From Streptomyces gelaticus (GTDB taxonomy: Bacteria > Actinomycetota > Actinomycetes > Streptomycetales > Streptomycetaceae), in the NCBI RefSeq assembly GCF_014649535.1, contig NZ_BMTF01000001.1, positions 541,138 through 605,137 of the forward strand: 64,000 nt of DNA, given 5' to 3'. The position numbers and the translations under genes are program-made. Within the stretch, counting starts at the first letter, position 1, and the number at the start of each line of letters is the position of its first letter. The notes beneath the pieces are model-generated. The model saw nothing but the letters and a program-made list of their open reading frames with translations, did no database searches and was not told the DNA's origin. Shown in pieces: positions 7,875 through 16,495 of the stretch.

Positions 7875-9469
7875 CGCGACTCTCCCACTTCTGTCAGCGG
7901 CCGGACGGTGAGCGCCTCGGGCAGGACGACGGTGAAGACCGCGCCGCCGCCGGCGCGGGCCGTGACGCGGGCCGCGCCACCGTAGCGCTCGGCCAGCCGG
8001 CGCACCAGCGCCAGTCCCAGACCGCGCCCTCGGTGCGCGGGGGACTCCTTGGTGGACCACCCCTCGGCGAAGATCTGTTCACGCATCGTGGGAGGCACAC
8101 CGGGCCCGTTGTCACTGACCCGCAGCACCGCCGTGCTGCCCTCCGCGAGCAGTTCCACCTCGATGAGAGTGGCGACGTCCAGCGCGTTGTCGATGAGGTT
8201 TCCGAGAACGGTCACCAGATCGCGCGGGTCCACCACCACGTCAGGGAGCCGGGTGCCCGGCGAGATGCGCAGCGACGCGCCCCGCTCCGCCGCGATGGCC
8301 GACTTGCCCACCAACAACGCCGAGAGCAACGGATCGTTGACGCGCTCGGCGACCTGCTCAGCCGAGGCCCGGTGACCTTCGGTCACCTCCACGACGAATT
8401 CCACCGCGGCTTCGTGCCTGCCGAGCTCCAGCAGACCGAGCAGGGTGTGCAGCCGGTTGGCGTGCTCGTGGTCCTGGGCTCGCAGCGCGTCCAACAGCCC
8501 GTGGGTGGAGTCCAGTTCACGGCTCAGCAGCTCCAGCTCGGTGCGGTCGCGCAGGGTCACCACGGCCCCGCCGTCGCCGGTGGGCATCCGGTTGGCTATC
8601 AGCACCCGGCCCCGGCAGACGGTGATCAGGTCGGCGCCGTAGACCCGCCCCGCCAGCACCTCCGCCGTACGGCCCGGCGGCAGGACCTCGCCCAGCGGGC
8701 GCCCGACGGCCTGCTGGTCCAGCTCCAGCAGGCGCTGCGCCTCGTCGTTGAGCAGCCGGATCCGGCCCCGCGCGTCGAGGGCGAGCACCGCCTCGCGGAT
8801 GCTGTGCAGCATGGCCTCGCGCTCGTCCAGCAGCGCGGAGATGTCGGTGAAGGCGAGCCCGTGCGTGCCGCGCTGGAGCCGCCGCGAGACGGCCAGCGCG
8901 GCCAGTACGCCCACCGCGAGCGCCGCACCGGAGTAGAGCAGCAGACCGGGAATGGTTCCCAGCAGCCGGTCATGGACGCTGTCGTAGGCGATGCCCACCG
9001 ACACGGCGCCCACGATGTGCCGGCGCCCGTCGCGGAGCGGGACCTTCGCCCGTGCCGACCTGCCCAGCGTTCCGTCGTCGATCTGCATGATCTCGCGGCC
9101 GCCCAGAGCGGTGCTGGGGTCGGTCGAGACGTGCTTGCCGATCTGTGCGGTGTCGGTGTGCGACCAGCGGACCCCGCGGGTGTCCATGACGACGATGTAC
9201 AGGGCTCCGGTGGCCCGCCGGATCCGTTCGGCCTCGGCCTGCACCGGGCCGCCGGGGCTGGGGTCGGTGCTCCGCAGATCGCGTACCAGCCCGGGTTCGG
9301 CGGCGGTGGTCTGGGCGATGGAAAGGGCCTGGTGCATCGCCTGGTTGTCGAGCTGATGGCTGAGCGGGGCGAGGAAGAGCCCCGTGATCAGCATGATCAC
9401 TCCGGTGGTGATGGCCACCTGGGTGAAGAGCACCTGGGCGAAGACACGGCGGGGCCAGTGAATGCGCAT
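7871..9469 (-). CDS. CitA/DcuS-family sensor histidine kinase
   Basis: A 532-aa membrane sensor. TM1 lies at about residues 9-32, an extracytoplasmic PAS-like sensor at 35-175 (GALYIVVMDTRGVRWSHTD), and TM2 near 178-200. A cytoplasmic PAS domain follows, then a phospho-acceptor box with His in QDHEHANRLHTL. The ATPase domain has an N box (LIDNALDVA), DNGPGVP and GRGLGLALV. This architecture is that of citrate/C4-dicarboxylate sensors, though the ligand cannot be read from sequence. ATG 9469 is chosen over an upstream extension because GAGGG precedes it and TM1 follows directly. Confidence 0.87.
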   Translation of the reverse strand: MRIHWPRRVFAQVLFTQVAITTGVIMLITGLFLAPLSHQLDNQAMHQALSIAQTTAAEPGLVRDLRSTDPSPGGPVQAEAERIRRATGALYIVVMDTRGVRWSHTDTAQIGKHVSTDPSTALGGREIMQIDDGTLGRSARAKVPLRDGRRHIVGAVSVGIAYDSVHDRLLGTIPGLLLYSGAALAVGVLAALAVSRRLQRGTHGLAFTDISALLDEREAMLHSIREAVLALDARGRIRLLNDEAQRLLELDQQAVGRPLGEVLPPGRTAEVLAGRVYGADLITVCRGRVLIANRMPTGDGGAVVTLRDRTELELLSRELDSTHGLLDALRAQDHEHANRLHTLLGLLELGRHEAAVEFVVEVTEGHRASAEQVAERVNDPLLSALLVGKSAIAAERGASLRISPGTRLPDVVVDPRDLVTVLGNLIDNALDVATLIEVELLAEGSTAVLRVSDNGPGVPPTMREQIFAEGWSTKESPAHRGRGLGLALVRRLAERYGGAARVTARAGGGAVFTVVLPEALTVRPLTEVGESR

Positions 9470-9591
9470 GTGCTCGCCCTCTGCCTTCCTCCGGCCAGGA
9501 ACATGATGCTCCGTTTCGTCCTCGTGTGAACGCAACGTAAACGCCGTGGTCGCCGATGACCAGTCCTCGTGTCGCATTCGTTGCCGGAGCG

Positions 9592-9629
9592 CGAGCAGAA
9601 CGAGCAGAACCCCGCGTTATGGGCAGAAC
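9592..9629. promoter_or_regulatory. Tandem CGAGCAGAA direct repeats, candidate response-regulator site
   Basis: Two perfect head-to-tail 9-bp copies of CGAGCAGAA (9592-9600 and 9601-9609) and a related GGGCAGAAC at 9621-9629 lie in the 218-bp divergent region between the kinase gene and the transporter ATPase gene. Closely spaced direct repeats are a common form of response-regulator target. Binding by the CitB-like regulator is inferred. Confidence 0.4.
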
Positions 9630-9687
9630 CCGGAGTTGTGGGCGCAAGGGTGCCCGCGCCCGCGGGGCGCCTCTAGCGTCCCGCCCC

Positions 9688-10503
9688 ATGAACAGCGAAA
9701 CGAGCCCCGCCATCGAGCTGCGGGGGGCGAGCAAAGCGTTCCGGACTCCGTCGGGGACGCTCCACACCGCCGTACGGGATCTGGACCTGACGATCGGGCG
9801 CGGCGAGTTCGTCGCCGTGGTGGGCCCCACCGGATGCGGCAAGTCGACCACGCTGACCCTGGTCAGCGGCCTGGAGGAACCCACCGAGGGCGAGGTGCTG
9901 GTGGCCGGGGAGCCGGTGCGCGGCATCGGCGACAAGGTCGGCTTCGTCTTCCAGCAGGACGCGGTCTTCCCGTGGCGGACCGTGCTGTCCAATGTGATGG
10001 CGGGTCCCCGCTTCCGCGGTGTGGCCAAGCCCGAGGCGAAGGAGCGGGCCCGGGAGTGGCTCGCCAGGGTCGGCCTCTCCTCCTTCGAGGACCGCTACCC
10101 CCACCAGCTGTCCGGCGGTCAGCGCAAGCGTGTCGCGCTCGCGGCCACGTTCGTCAACGACCCCGAGATCCTGCTCATGGACGAGCCGTTCTCCGCGCTC
10201 GATGTGCAGACCAGGGCCCTGATGTCGGACGAACTGCTGGAGCTGTGGGCCGGCACCGGCGCCTCCGTCGTCTTCGTCACCCATGACCTGGAGGAGTCCA
10301 TCGCGCTGGCCGACAAGGTCGTGGTCATGACCGCCGGACCCGCCACGGTCAAGGAGGTCTTCGAGATCGGCCTGCCCCGTCCCCGCAAGGTCGAACAGGT
10401 CCGGCTGGAACCGAGGTTCGTCGAGATCTACCGGGAGATCTGGTCCTCGCTCGGCGAAGAGGTCCGCATCACACGCGAGAGGGGTGCCCTCGATGTCGCC
10501 TGA
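9688..10503 (+). CDS. NitT/TauT-family ABC transporter ATP-binding protein
   Basis: A 271-aa ATPase of the nitrate/sulfonate/taurine importer family. Walker A is GPTGCGKS, the Q loop is in FVFQQDAVFPWR, the signature is LSGGQRKRVALA, Walker B is ILLMDEPFSALD and the switch His is in VTHDLEES. The first-gene ATG at 9688 has no obvious ribosome site and a TAGCGT hexamer sits 9 bp upstream, so the mRNA may be leaderless. It is followed by a permease (11-bp overlap) and a binding protein. Confidence 0.87.
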   Translation: MNSETSPAIELRGASKAFRTPSGTLHTAVRDLDLTIGRGEFVAVVGPTGCGKSTTLTLVSGLEEPTEGEVLVAGEPVRGIGDKVGFVFQQDAVFPWRTVLSNVMAGPRFRGVAKPEAKERAREWLARVGLSSFEDRYPHQLSGGQRKRVALAATFVNDPEILLMDEPFSALDVQTRALMSDELLELWAGTGASVVFVTHDLEESIALADKVVVMTAGPATVKEVFEIGLPRPRKVEQVRLEPRFVEIYREIWSSLGEEVRITRERGALDVA

Positions 10504-11356
10504 CACCGTCACGGCGAGTGCCGCCGTCATCGGGACCGATCGGGCCCGGGCAAGGGCGCGGGCCGCCAGGAACCGCACGTACCTGGTGACGGGCAGCCGG
10601 ATCGCGGTCCTCCTCGCGGTCGTCGGACTGTGGGAATGGCTGGCCCGCACCGCGGTCATCGACCCGTTCAACTTCTCCATGCCGTCGAAGATCTGGGACC
10701 AGATCCGGACCTGGGTCGTCGACGGAACCGCCCAGGGCTCTCTCTGGGAGCAGATCTGGTACACGCTCTACGAGGCGCTGCTCGGTTGGGTCATCGGTGT
10801 GTTCGCCGGTGTGGTGCTGGGCATCGCGCTGGGCCGTGTCCGGTTCGCCGCCGATGTCCTCGGGCCGTACATCAAGGTGCTCAACGCCTTGCCCCGTATC
10901 GTGCTCGCGCCGATCTTCCTGATCTGGTTCGGCCTCGGCCCGGCGTCGAAGGTCGCCTCCGCGGTCGTCCTCGTGTTCTTCCCCGTCTTCTTCAACGCCT
11001 TCCAGGGTGCTCGGGAGGTCGACCGCGATCTCGTCGCCAACTCCCGCATTCTGGGCGCCAGCAACCGCCAGGTCACCCTCCAGGTGGTCATCCCCTCCGC
11101 CACCTCGTGGATCTTCACCAGCCTGCACGTGAGCTTCGGCTTCGCACTCATCGGCGCGATCGTCGGTGAGTACATCGGGGCCACCAAGGGGCTCGGACTG
11201 CTGGTCGCCGCCTCCCAGGGCACGTTCAACGCCGCCGGCGTCTACGCCGCGATGGTCATCCTCGCGATCGTCGCCCTGCTGGCCGAGGGCCTGCTGACCT
11301 TCCTCGAAAAGCGGCTCTTCCGCTGGAAGCCGGCCGAGGCCGGCAGCGCGCGCTGA
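10493..11356 (+). CDS. NitT/TauT-family ABC transporter permease
   Basis: A 287-aa BPD_transp_1 permease with about six helices. The cytoplasmic EAA loop is recognisable around ANSRILGASNRQVTLQVVIP. The start ATG at 10493 has GAGAGGGG at 10477-10484 and overlaps the ATPase gene. It forms the membrane channel for the lipoprotein encoded next. No residues reveal the substrate. Confidence 0.85.
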   Translation: MSPDTVTASAAVIGTDRARARARAARNRTYLVTGSRIAVLLAVVGLWEWLARTAVIDPFNFSMPSKIWDQIRTWVVDGTAQGSLWEQIWYTLYEALLGWVIGVFAGVVLGIALGRVRFAADVLGPYIKVLNALPRIVLAPIFLIWFGLGPASKVASAVVLVFFPVFFNAFQGAREVDRDLVANSRILGASNRQVTLQVVIPSATSWIFTSLHVSFGFALIGAIVGEYIGATKGLGLLVAASQGTFNAAGVYAAMVILAIVALLAEGLLTFLEKRLFRWKPAEAGSAR

Positions 11357-11409
11357 CGCCCCGCGGCCCTCCGTATCCCCGCCCCATTCTTCACAAGGAC
11401 GTGAATCAG

Positions 11410-12447
11410 ATGCGTACATCCACCCGGATCCCGGCCCTCGCCGTCGCCGGCGTACTCGCCCTGACCGGCCTCACCGCCTGCGGCGGCGGCTCCACCTCGG
11501 CCTCCGGTGGCAAGGACGACAAGGTCAAGATCATGGTCGGGGGCCTGGACAAGGTCATCTACCTGCCCGCGATGCTGACCGAGCGGCTCGGCTACTTCAA
11601 GGAGGAGGGCGTGTCCGTCCAGCTCCTGACCGAGCCCGCCGGCGTCCAGGCCGAGACGGCGCTGGTCTCCGGCGATGTCCAGGGCACCGTGGGCTTCTAC
11701 GACCACACCCTCGACCTCCAGGTGAAGGGCAAGCAGGTCGAATCCGTCGTACAGTTCTCCCACGCCCCGGGCGAGGTCGAGATCGTGTCCGACCGGGCGG
11801 CGGACGACATCAGGTCGGCGAAGGACTTCAAGGGCAAGAAGCTCGGCGTGACCGGCATCGGTTCCTCCACCGACTTTCTCACCAAGTACCTCGCCGTCAA
11901 CAGCGATGTGCAGACCAGCGAGTTCACGCCGGTCGCGGTGGGAGCCGGGCAGACGTTCATCTCCGCCCTCCAGCAGGGTTCCATCCAGGGCGGCATGACC
12001 ACCGACCCGACGGTCGCCACCATCCTGGACAAGAAGCTCGGCAGGATCCTCATCGACATGCGGACGCCCGAGGGCTCCAAGGAGGCGCTCGGCGGGCCCT
12101 ACCCCTCGTCCAGCCTCTACATGCAGACCGAATGGGTCAACAGCCACAAGGAGACCGTCCAGAAGCTGGTCAACGCCTTCGTCAGGACGCTGAAGTGGAT
12201 GTCCACGCACAGCGCGGAGGAGATCGCCGCGAAGATGCCCGCCGACTACGCCCAGGGCGGCGGCAAGGCTCTCTACGCCCAGGCCATCAAGAGCACGCTC
12301 CCCATGTTCACCAAGGACGGCGTGATGCCCGCGGACGGTCCCGCCACCGTCGAGCGGGTTCTGAAGGCCTTCAACCCGAATCTGAAGGACGCCGAGGTGG
12401 ACCTCTCCAAGACGTACACCACGGAGTTCGTCGAGAAGGCGAACTGA
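11410..12447 (+). CDS. NMT1/SsuA-like substrate-binding lipoprotein
   Basis: A 345-aa solute-binding protein of the NitT/TauT (NMT1) family. A signal peptide ends in the lipobox LTAC followed by GGGSTSASGG. The mature domain opens with KVKIMVGGLDKVIYLPAMLTE, then ERLGYFKEEGVSVQLL, the classic start of this fold. ATG 11410 is used because AAGGA at 11395-11399 is well spaced from it and too close to the in-frame GTG at 11401. Candidate ligands are small organic anions or a thiamine-precursor-like compound; the sequence does not decide. Confidence 0.83.
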   Translation: MRTSTRIPALAVAGVLALTGLTACGGGSTSASGGKDDKVKIMVGGLDKVIYLPAMLTERLGYFKEEGVSVQLLTEPAGVQAETALVSGDVQGTVGFYDHTLDLQVKGKQVESVVQFSHAPGEVEIVSDRAADDIRSAKDFKGKKLGVTGIGSSTDFLTKYLAVNSDVQTSEFTPVAVGAGQTFISALQQGSIQGGMTTDPTVATILDKKLGRILIDMRTPEGSKEALGGPYPSSSLYMQTEWVNSHKETVQKLVNAFVRTLKWMSTHSAEEIAAKMPADYAQGGGKALYAQAIKSTLPMFTKDGVMPADGPATVERVLKAFNPNLKDAEVDLSKTYTTEFVEKAN

Positions 12448-12472
12448 CCGCGGCGCCGACGGCACCCGCAAC

Positions 12473-12510
12473 CCGGGCAGCGCGGCTCCGGCCGGAGCCG
12501 CGCTGCCCGG
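12473..12510. terminator. Perfect 19-bp inverted repeat between convergent genes
   Basis: Two abutting, fully complementary 19-bp arms (starting CCGGGCAGCGCGG) sit in the 72-bp gap between the binding-protein gene and the convergent deacetylase-like gene. A hairpin this strong placed between two converging stop codons is a bidirectional transcription terminator in all likelihood. Confidence 0.75.
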
Positions 12511-12519
12511 TCCCGTTCC

Positions 12520-13821
12520 CTACTGTTTCCAGTTCGGGGGCTGGGCGGGGTCGAGGGTCCGCCACTGTGCGAGAACCTTGGGGTCCTGTGCGTCGAGCCA
12601 GTCGGCCAGTTCACGGAAGGACACGCAGCGGACCTCCTTGCGGGGGCAGACCTCGCGCATCGTCTCCTCGACGGCATCCATGTAGATGCCGCCGTTCCAG
12701 TCCTCGAAGTGGTTCCCGATGAACAGTGGGGCGCGGCTGCCGTGGAAGACCCGCTCGAAACCCGCCATGTACGCGTTGCGTGCCTCCTCGCGCCAGGTCG
12801 CGTACTTCGCCGGGTCGCCCTCGGTGCTGCCCTTGGACTGGTTGTAGAGGAAGTTGAAGTCCATGGACAGCACCTGGAACTTCTTGCCGGGGAACGGCAG
12901 CATCTGGAGCGGGAAATCCCAGACGCCCTCCTTCTTGGACGGCCAGATCTGGAAGTCGCCCGGGGAGCTCGCGTCGTAGCGCCAGCCGAACGGCTTGGTG
13001 GCCGACAGCAGGGTCTTCTGGCCCTCCAGACAGGGCGCCCGACCGCCGACGACCTCACGCGTGGGGTCGAAGGGGAGCGGATCGAGGTCCTTGTAGCCGG
13101 TGTTGGTCTTCCAGTTCTGCACGAAGGAGTAGAACTGGCCGATCTCGCTGATCCACTCGTTCTTGTTCCAGTCCCCACCGCCCTTCTTCTCGCAGAAGTG
13201 GCCGTTGAAATGGGACCCGATCTCGTTGCCCTCCTTCCACGCACCGCCGAGCTGGTCCAGTGTCATCCGGATGTGTTCGCGCGTCGGGTACGAGATCGCG
13301 GCGGCTCCGGTCTTGTGCTGGGGCGGCCGGTAGAGGTCCCGCTTGTCCTTCGGGAGGAGGTAGATGCCGGTGAGGAAGAACGTCATGTGGGCATTGCTCT
13401 CCTTCGCCGCCCGGCGGAAGCGCGAGAACATGTGGTCGTCGCCCTCCAGCGCGCCGTCCCACGAGAACACCACGAACTGGGGCGGCCGCTCACCCCGCTT
13501 GAGCCGCTCGGCCTTCATCCGGCCCGGCTGCGGGCCGGTGTAGGACGTGGAGCCGTCACCCAGGATCTTGATCTTTCCGTCCCAGTCCTCCTCCTCCGTG
13601 CTCGCGTCCTCCCCGCGGTGCTCGGTGGCGGTCGGCTTCGGCGCGGCGACGGTGCGTGCGTCCTGCTGCGGAGTCCGGCCGTCCGAGGCTTCGCCGGACA
13701 GCAGCGGGACGAGTGCCGCGGAACCGGACACCACGAGGCATACCGTGATCCCGAGGACGATACGGGGCGTGAGCCGGGCCCGTATGCGGCGAACAGGGGT
13801 TTTTCCTTTGGTATCTGTCAC
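12520..13821 (-). CDS. Membrane-anchored polysaccharide-deacetylase-like protein with altered motif
   Basis: A 433-aa protein with one N-terminal membrane helix (residues 18-40) and a Ser/Thr/Glu-rich linker. The NodB-type region follows: the first motif reads VVFSWDGA instead of TFDDG, and the metal-binding motif SHFNGH (HxxxH) is present. Relative to active deacetylases the first Asp, the catalytic base, is Trp, while the metal-binding Asp and both His remain. A C-terminal region has FIGNHFEDWNGG. The GTG start overlaps the stop of the penicillin-binding protein gene (GTGA), so the two are made together. It may bind peptidoglycan or glycan rather than deacetylate it. Confidence 0.7.
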   Translation of the reverse strand: MTDTKGKTPVRRIRARLTPRIVLGITVCLVVSGSAALVPLLSGEASDGRTPQQDARTVAAPKPTATEHRGEDASTEEEDWDGKIKILGDGSTSYTGPQPGRMKAERLKRGERPPQFVVFSWDGALEGDDHMFSRFRRAAKESNAHMTFFLTGIYLLPKDKRDLYRPPQHKTGAAAISYPTREHIRMTLDQLGGAWKEGNEIGSHFNGHFCEKKGGGDWNKNEWISEIGQFYSFVQNWKTNTGYKDLDPLPFDPTREVVGGRAPCLEGQKTLLSATKPFGWRYDASSPGDFQIWPSKKEGVWDFPLQMLPFPGKKFQVLSMDFNFLYNQSKGSTEGDPAKYATWREEARNAYMAGFERVFHGSRAPLFIGNHFEDWNGGIYMDAVEETMREVCPRKEVRCVSFRELADWLDAQDPKVLAQWRTLDPAQPPNWKQ

Positions 13822-15851
13822 TTCGTCATGGCTTCCATGTATGTGTTCCAGATCTGGGCCGGGAGCTTCCCGTCGTCCGCCGGACCGCCGGCCAGCCCCT
13901 TGAGCGGCAGCGGTGCGAGGCTCTTCGTCAGGTCCATGCGGTAGACGACGACGGCGGTGGACGCGGTGGGGCCGTATCCGACGTACCAGCGCGCGGTGTC
14001 GTCCTCGGTGGTGCCGGCCTTGGTGGCGGCCGGAGTGAGGGACACCGCACCGTTCCTGCCGCCGGGCCGGACGAGCGATGCGGTGATCTCGTCGGCGACT
14101 TCGGACCGCACGGCGCGCCTGGGGCGCGGCAGGTCGAGCCGGACCGGCTCGCCATTGCGGGTGACCTTGCGGACCGAGTACGGATCCGTGTGCACACCGC
14201 GGGCCGCAAACGTTCCGTACGCGTCGGCCATCCGGATGGCGCTGGGCGTGGAGTTGCCCATCGCGAATGCCGGGACGGGCGGGCCGAAACTGGAGGGGAG
14301 GAGCCCCGACGCCTCGGCCGTGCTGCGGACCAGCTTCAGGCCCGTGTCCATGCCGAGTTGGAGGAACGGGGAGTCCACGGACTTCGCCATGGCCTCGTGC
14401 AGGCTGATGGGGCCGTAGGAGGTGCCGTCGTCGTTGTGCCCCTTGACCATTTTTCCGCTGCGGTCCCAGTAGGGGCCTTCGGGCGTCATGACCGGGATGC
14501 CGTCATCGCCGTCGTACACGGTTGCCGGTGTGATGGTGGAGCGCGGACCGTTGCGTTTTTGCGACACCCCGTGCTGGAGCCCGGCGGCGTAGACGAAGGG
14601 GGTGAAGGCCGAACCGGCCGGTACGGTACCCGCGTTGGACTCGTTGAACGCCTGCCGCTCGAAGTCGGGCCCGCCGTACACCGCGAGGATCCGGCCGTCC
14701 GGGGCAACGGACGCGGCCCCGAACCGGACGAACCGGTCGGCCTTGCGCTGTTCGGGGTCGAGCGCGCGGCGTGCGTCACGGACGGACCGTGTGAGGGCGG
14801 TCATCCGCGGCTTCTCGAACGTCGTGTAGATCTGGTAGCCGCCGAGGTCGAAGCGTGCGTCGGAGATGTGTGCGGCCCGCTTGGCGTACGACTCGGCGAG
14901 CTGGACGAGATAGCCGTCCTGTCCGCCCGCGCTGTTCGGCCGGTGCGGGGGCTTCGGCTCGGGGAAGGTGGTGTACGTGGCCCGTTCTGCCGGGGCCAGC
15001 TTGCCGATCTCCACCATACGGTCCAGCGTCCACCGCCACCGCTCGACGGCGCGCTCACGGTTGCGGGGATTGACGGCGGGGTCGTACAGCGAGGCCCCCT
15101 TGAGCAAAGAGGCGATGAACGCGCCTTCGCTGGCGTTGAGTTGGGTGACCTCCTTGCCGTAGTAGGCCTGCGAGGCACGCTGGAGGCCGTAGGTGCCGCG
15201 GCCGAACCAGCTGGTGTTCAGATACTCCTGGAGGATCTCGTCCTTGCTCAGGCGGCTGTCCAGCTTGACCGCCATCAGCATCTCGGTGAACTTCCGCGAG
15301 AACGACTGGTCCTGTGAAAGATAGACGTTCTTGACGTACTGCTGGGTGATGGTGGATCCGCCCTGGGTGTCACCGTCGCTGACCGTGCGCCACAGCGCGC
15401 GGGTGATGCCCTGCGTCGAAATGCCGTGGTCGGAGTAGAAGTTGGCGTTCTCGGCCGCCAGTACGGCCCATCGGACGTGATCGGGGATCTTCGAGAGCGG
15501 CATCTCCTGGCGGCTCACCCAGCCGGTCCTGGCCATCGGTGTGCCGTCGGCCCAGTAATAGACGGTGTCCTGCTGGGTGGCGAAGGCGTTGAGGTCCTCG
15601 GGTATGTCCGTACGCGCGTAGGCGATCCCCACCACGGTCGCCAGCGTCGCGGTGAACATCAGCACCGAGCCCAGGACCAGCCGCCACGAGGGCACCCACC
15701 TTCGCCAGCCCCGCCGGCCCGCGCGCGGGAAGTCCGGTCTGCGCGGCAGGCGGGCGAACGGGCGCTTCGTCTGTTTCCGGCGCCCCGTCCCCGGGACCAG
15801 CGCGGTCCGTGCGGCCCGCGCCGTCCTGCTGAATATGTTGTGCTGTGTCAT
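13818..15851 (-). CDS. Class A penicillin-binding protein with degenerate transpeptidase motifs
   Basis: A 677-aa bifunctional-type PBP. A basic cytoplasmic N-terminus precedes a TM helix near residues 50-72. The GT51 glycosyltransferase domain (about 90-270) keeps the catalytic Glu in AENANFYSDHG and the GGSTITQQ motif. In the transpeptidase domain (about 350-640) the usual SxxK reads SAFT (in PAGSAFTPF), SxN reads SVD, and KTG reads KAG (in TKAGTT). The acylation Lys is therefore missing. Start 15851 (MTQHN) is preferred over an upstream extension with no family resemblance. It is followed by the coupled deacetylase-like gene. Confidence 0.8.
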   Translation of the reverse strand: MTQHNIFSRTARAARTALVPGTGRRKQTKRPFARLPRRPDFPRAGRRGWRRWVPSWRLVLGSVLMFTATLATVVGIAYARTDIPEDLNAFATQQDTVYYWADGTPMARTGWVSRQEMPLSKIPDHVRWAVLAAENANFYSDHGISTQGITRALWRTVSDGDTQGGSTITQQYVKNVYLSQDQSFSRKFTEMLMAVKLDSRLSKDEILQEYLNTSWFGRGTYGLQRASQAYYGKEVTQLNASEGAFIASLLKGASLYDPAVNPRNRERAVERWRWTLDRMVEIGKLAPAERATYTTFPEPKPPHRPNSAGGQDGYLVQLAESYAKRAAHISDARFDLGGYQIYTTFEKPRMTALTRSVRDARRALDPEQRKADRFVRFGAASVAPDGRILAVYGGPDFERQAFNESNAGTVPAGSAFTPFVYAAGLQHGVSQKRNGPRSTITPATVYDGDDGIPVMTPEGPYWDRSGKMVKGHNDDGTSYGPISLHEAMAKSVDSPFLQLGMDTGLKLVRSTAEASGLLPSSFGPPVPAFAMGNSTPSAIRMADAYGTFAARGVHTDPYSVRKVTRNGEPVRLDLPRPRRAVRSEVADEITASLVRPGGRNGAVSLTPAATKAGTTEDDTARWYVGYGPTASTAVVVYRMDLTKSLAPLPLKGLAGGPADDGKLPAQIWNTYMEAMTK

Positions 15852-16495
15852 TCCGTCCAGCCATGACAGGCCGGGCCGGCCGCAGACCGCGACCGCGCCC
15901 GTGCAGTGGTCATTGCGTCCGCGGCCACGCACCGGCACAGCCGGCCTCCCCCATGGCCTCGCGGACTACTGCTTGCGTCGAGCGGGCGGCGGGATCACTC
16001 GTCCCTGCCGGTGTATGCCATGTGTGTCCTCAGGTGCAGGTCAGCCTGTCCGGCTGCTGATGGGGCCGAAACGCCCGGAGTGCGGACGATTCGCTCCGCT
16101 CTCGACGACTCCGCCACAGCAAAGGCCAAAGCATGACCGAGAGTTCTGTCGCGAAGTCACGTAAAGATAACAGGCATCCAGGAGAGGTTGTGCCGCCCGG
16201 CACCGCTCGTGTCCGACGGCTGGTCGGTGCCCATCCGGCAGACTGGGACACCCGGCATCGAACCGGCCATTCCGCTTCTCGGTGATCGCCCGGATCCGCC
16301 GGAACCGGGCCCGGCCGCAGCAGGGCGAAGGGTATGAGGGGGCCGTCAAGAGCCGTACCGGCCAATGGCGGCAGGCACACGAGGCGGCGCCGTGGTGGTA
16401 CCGGGCGTCGCCCGCCTAAGGTCTGAGCGCGCGCAACCGCCCCGGCCGTTGATCCACCGCCACGCCCGGACGACGCATCGCACAGGGGGGAAGCA
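15852..16495. other. 644-bp divergent intergenic region
   Basis: This region separates the PBP gene from the MFS gene. It should hold promoters for both, with a comparatively AT-rich patch at 16155-16175 (GTCACGTAAAGATAACAGG). I see no RNA gene. One weak 50-codon reading frame, 16133-16285, is treated under findings and not accepted as a gene. Confidence 0.4.
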
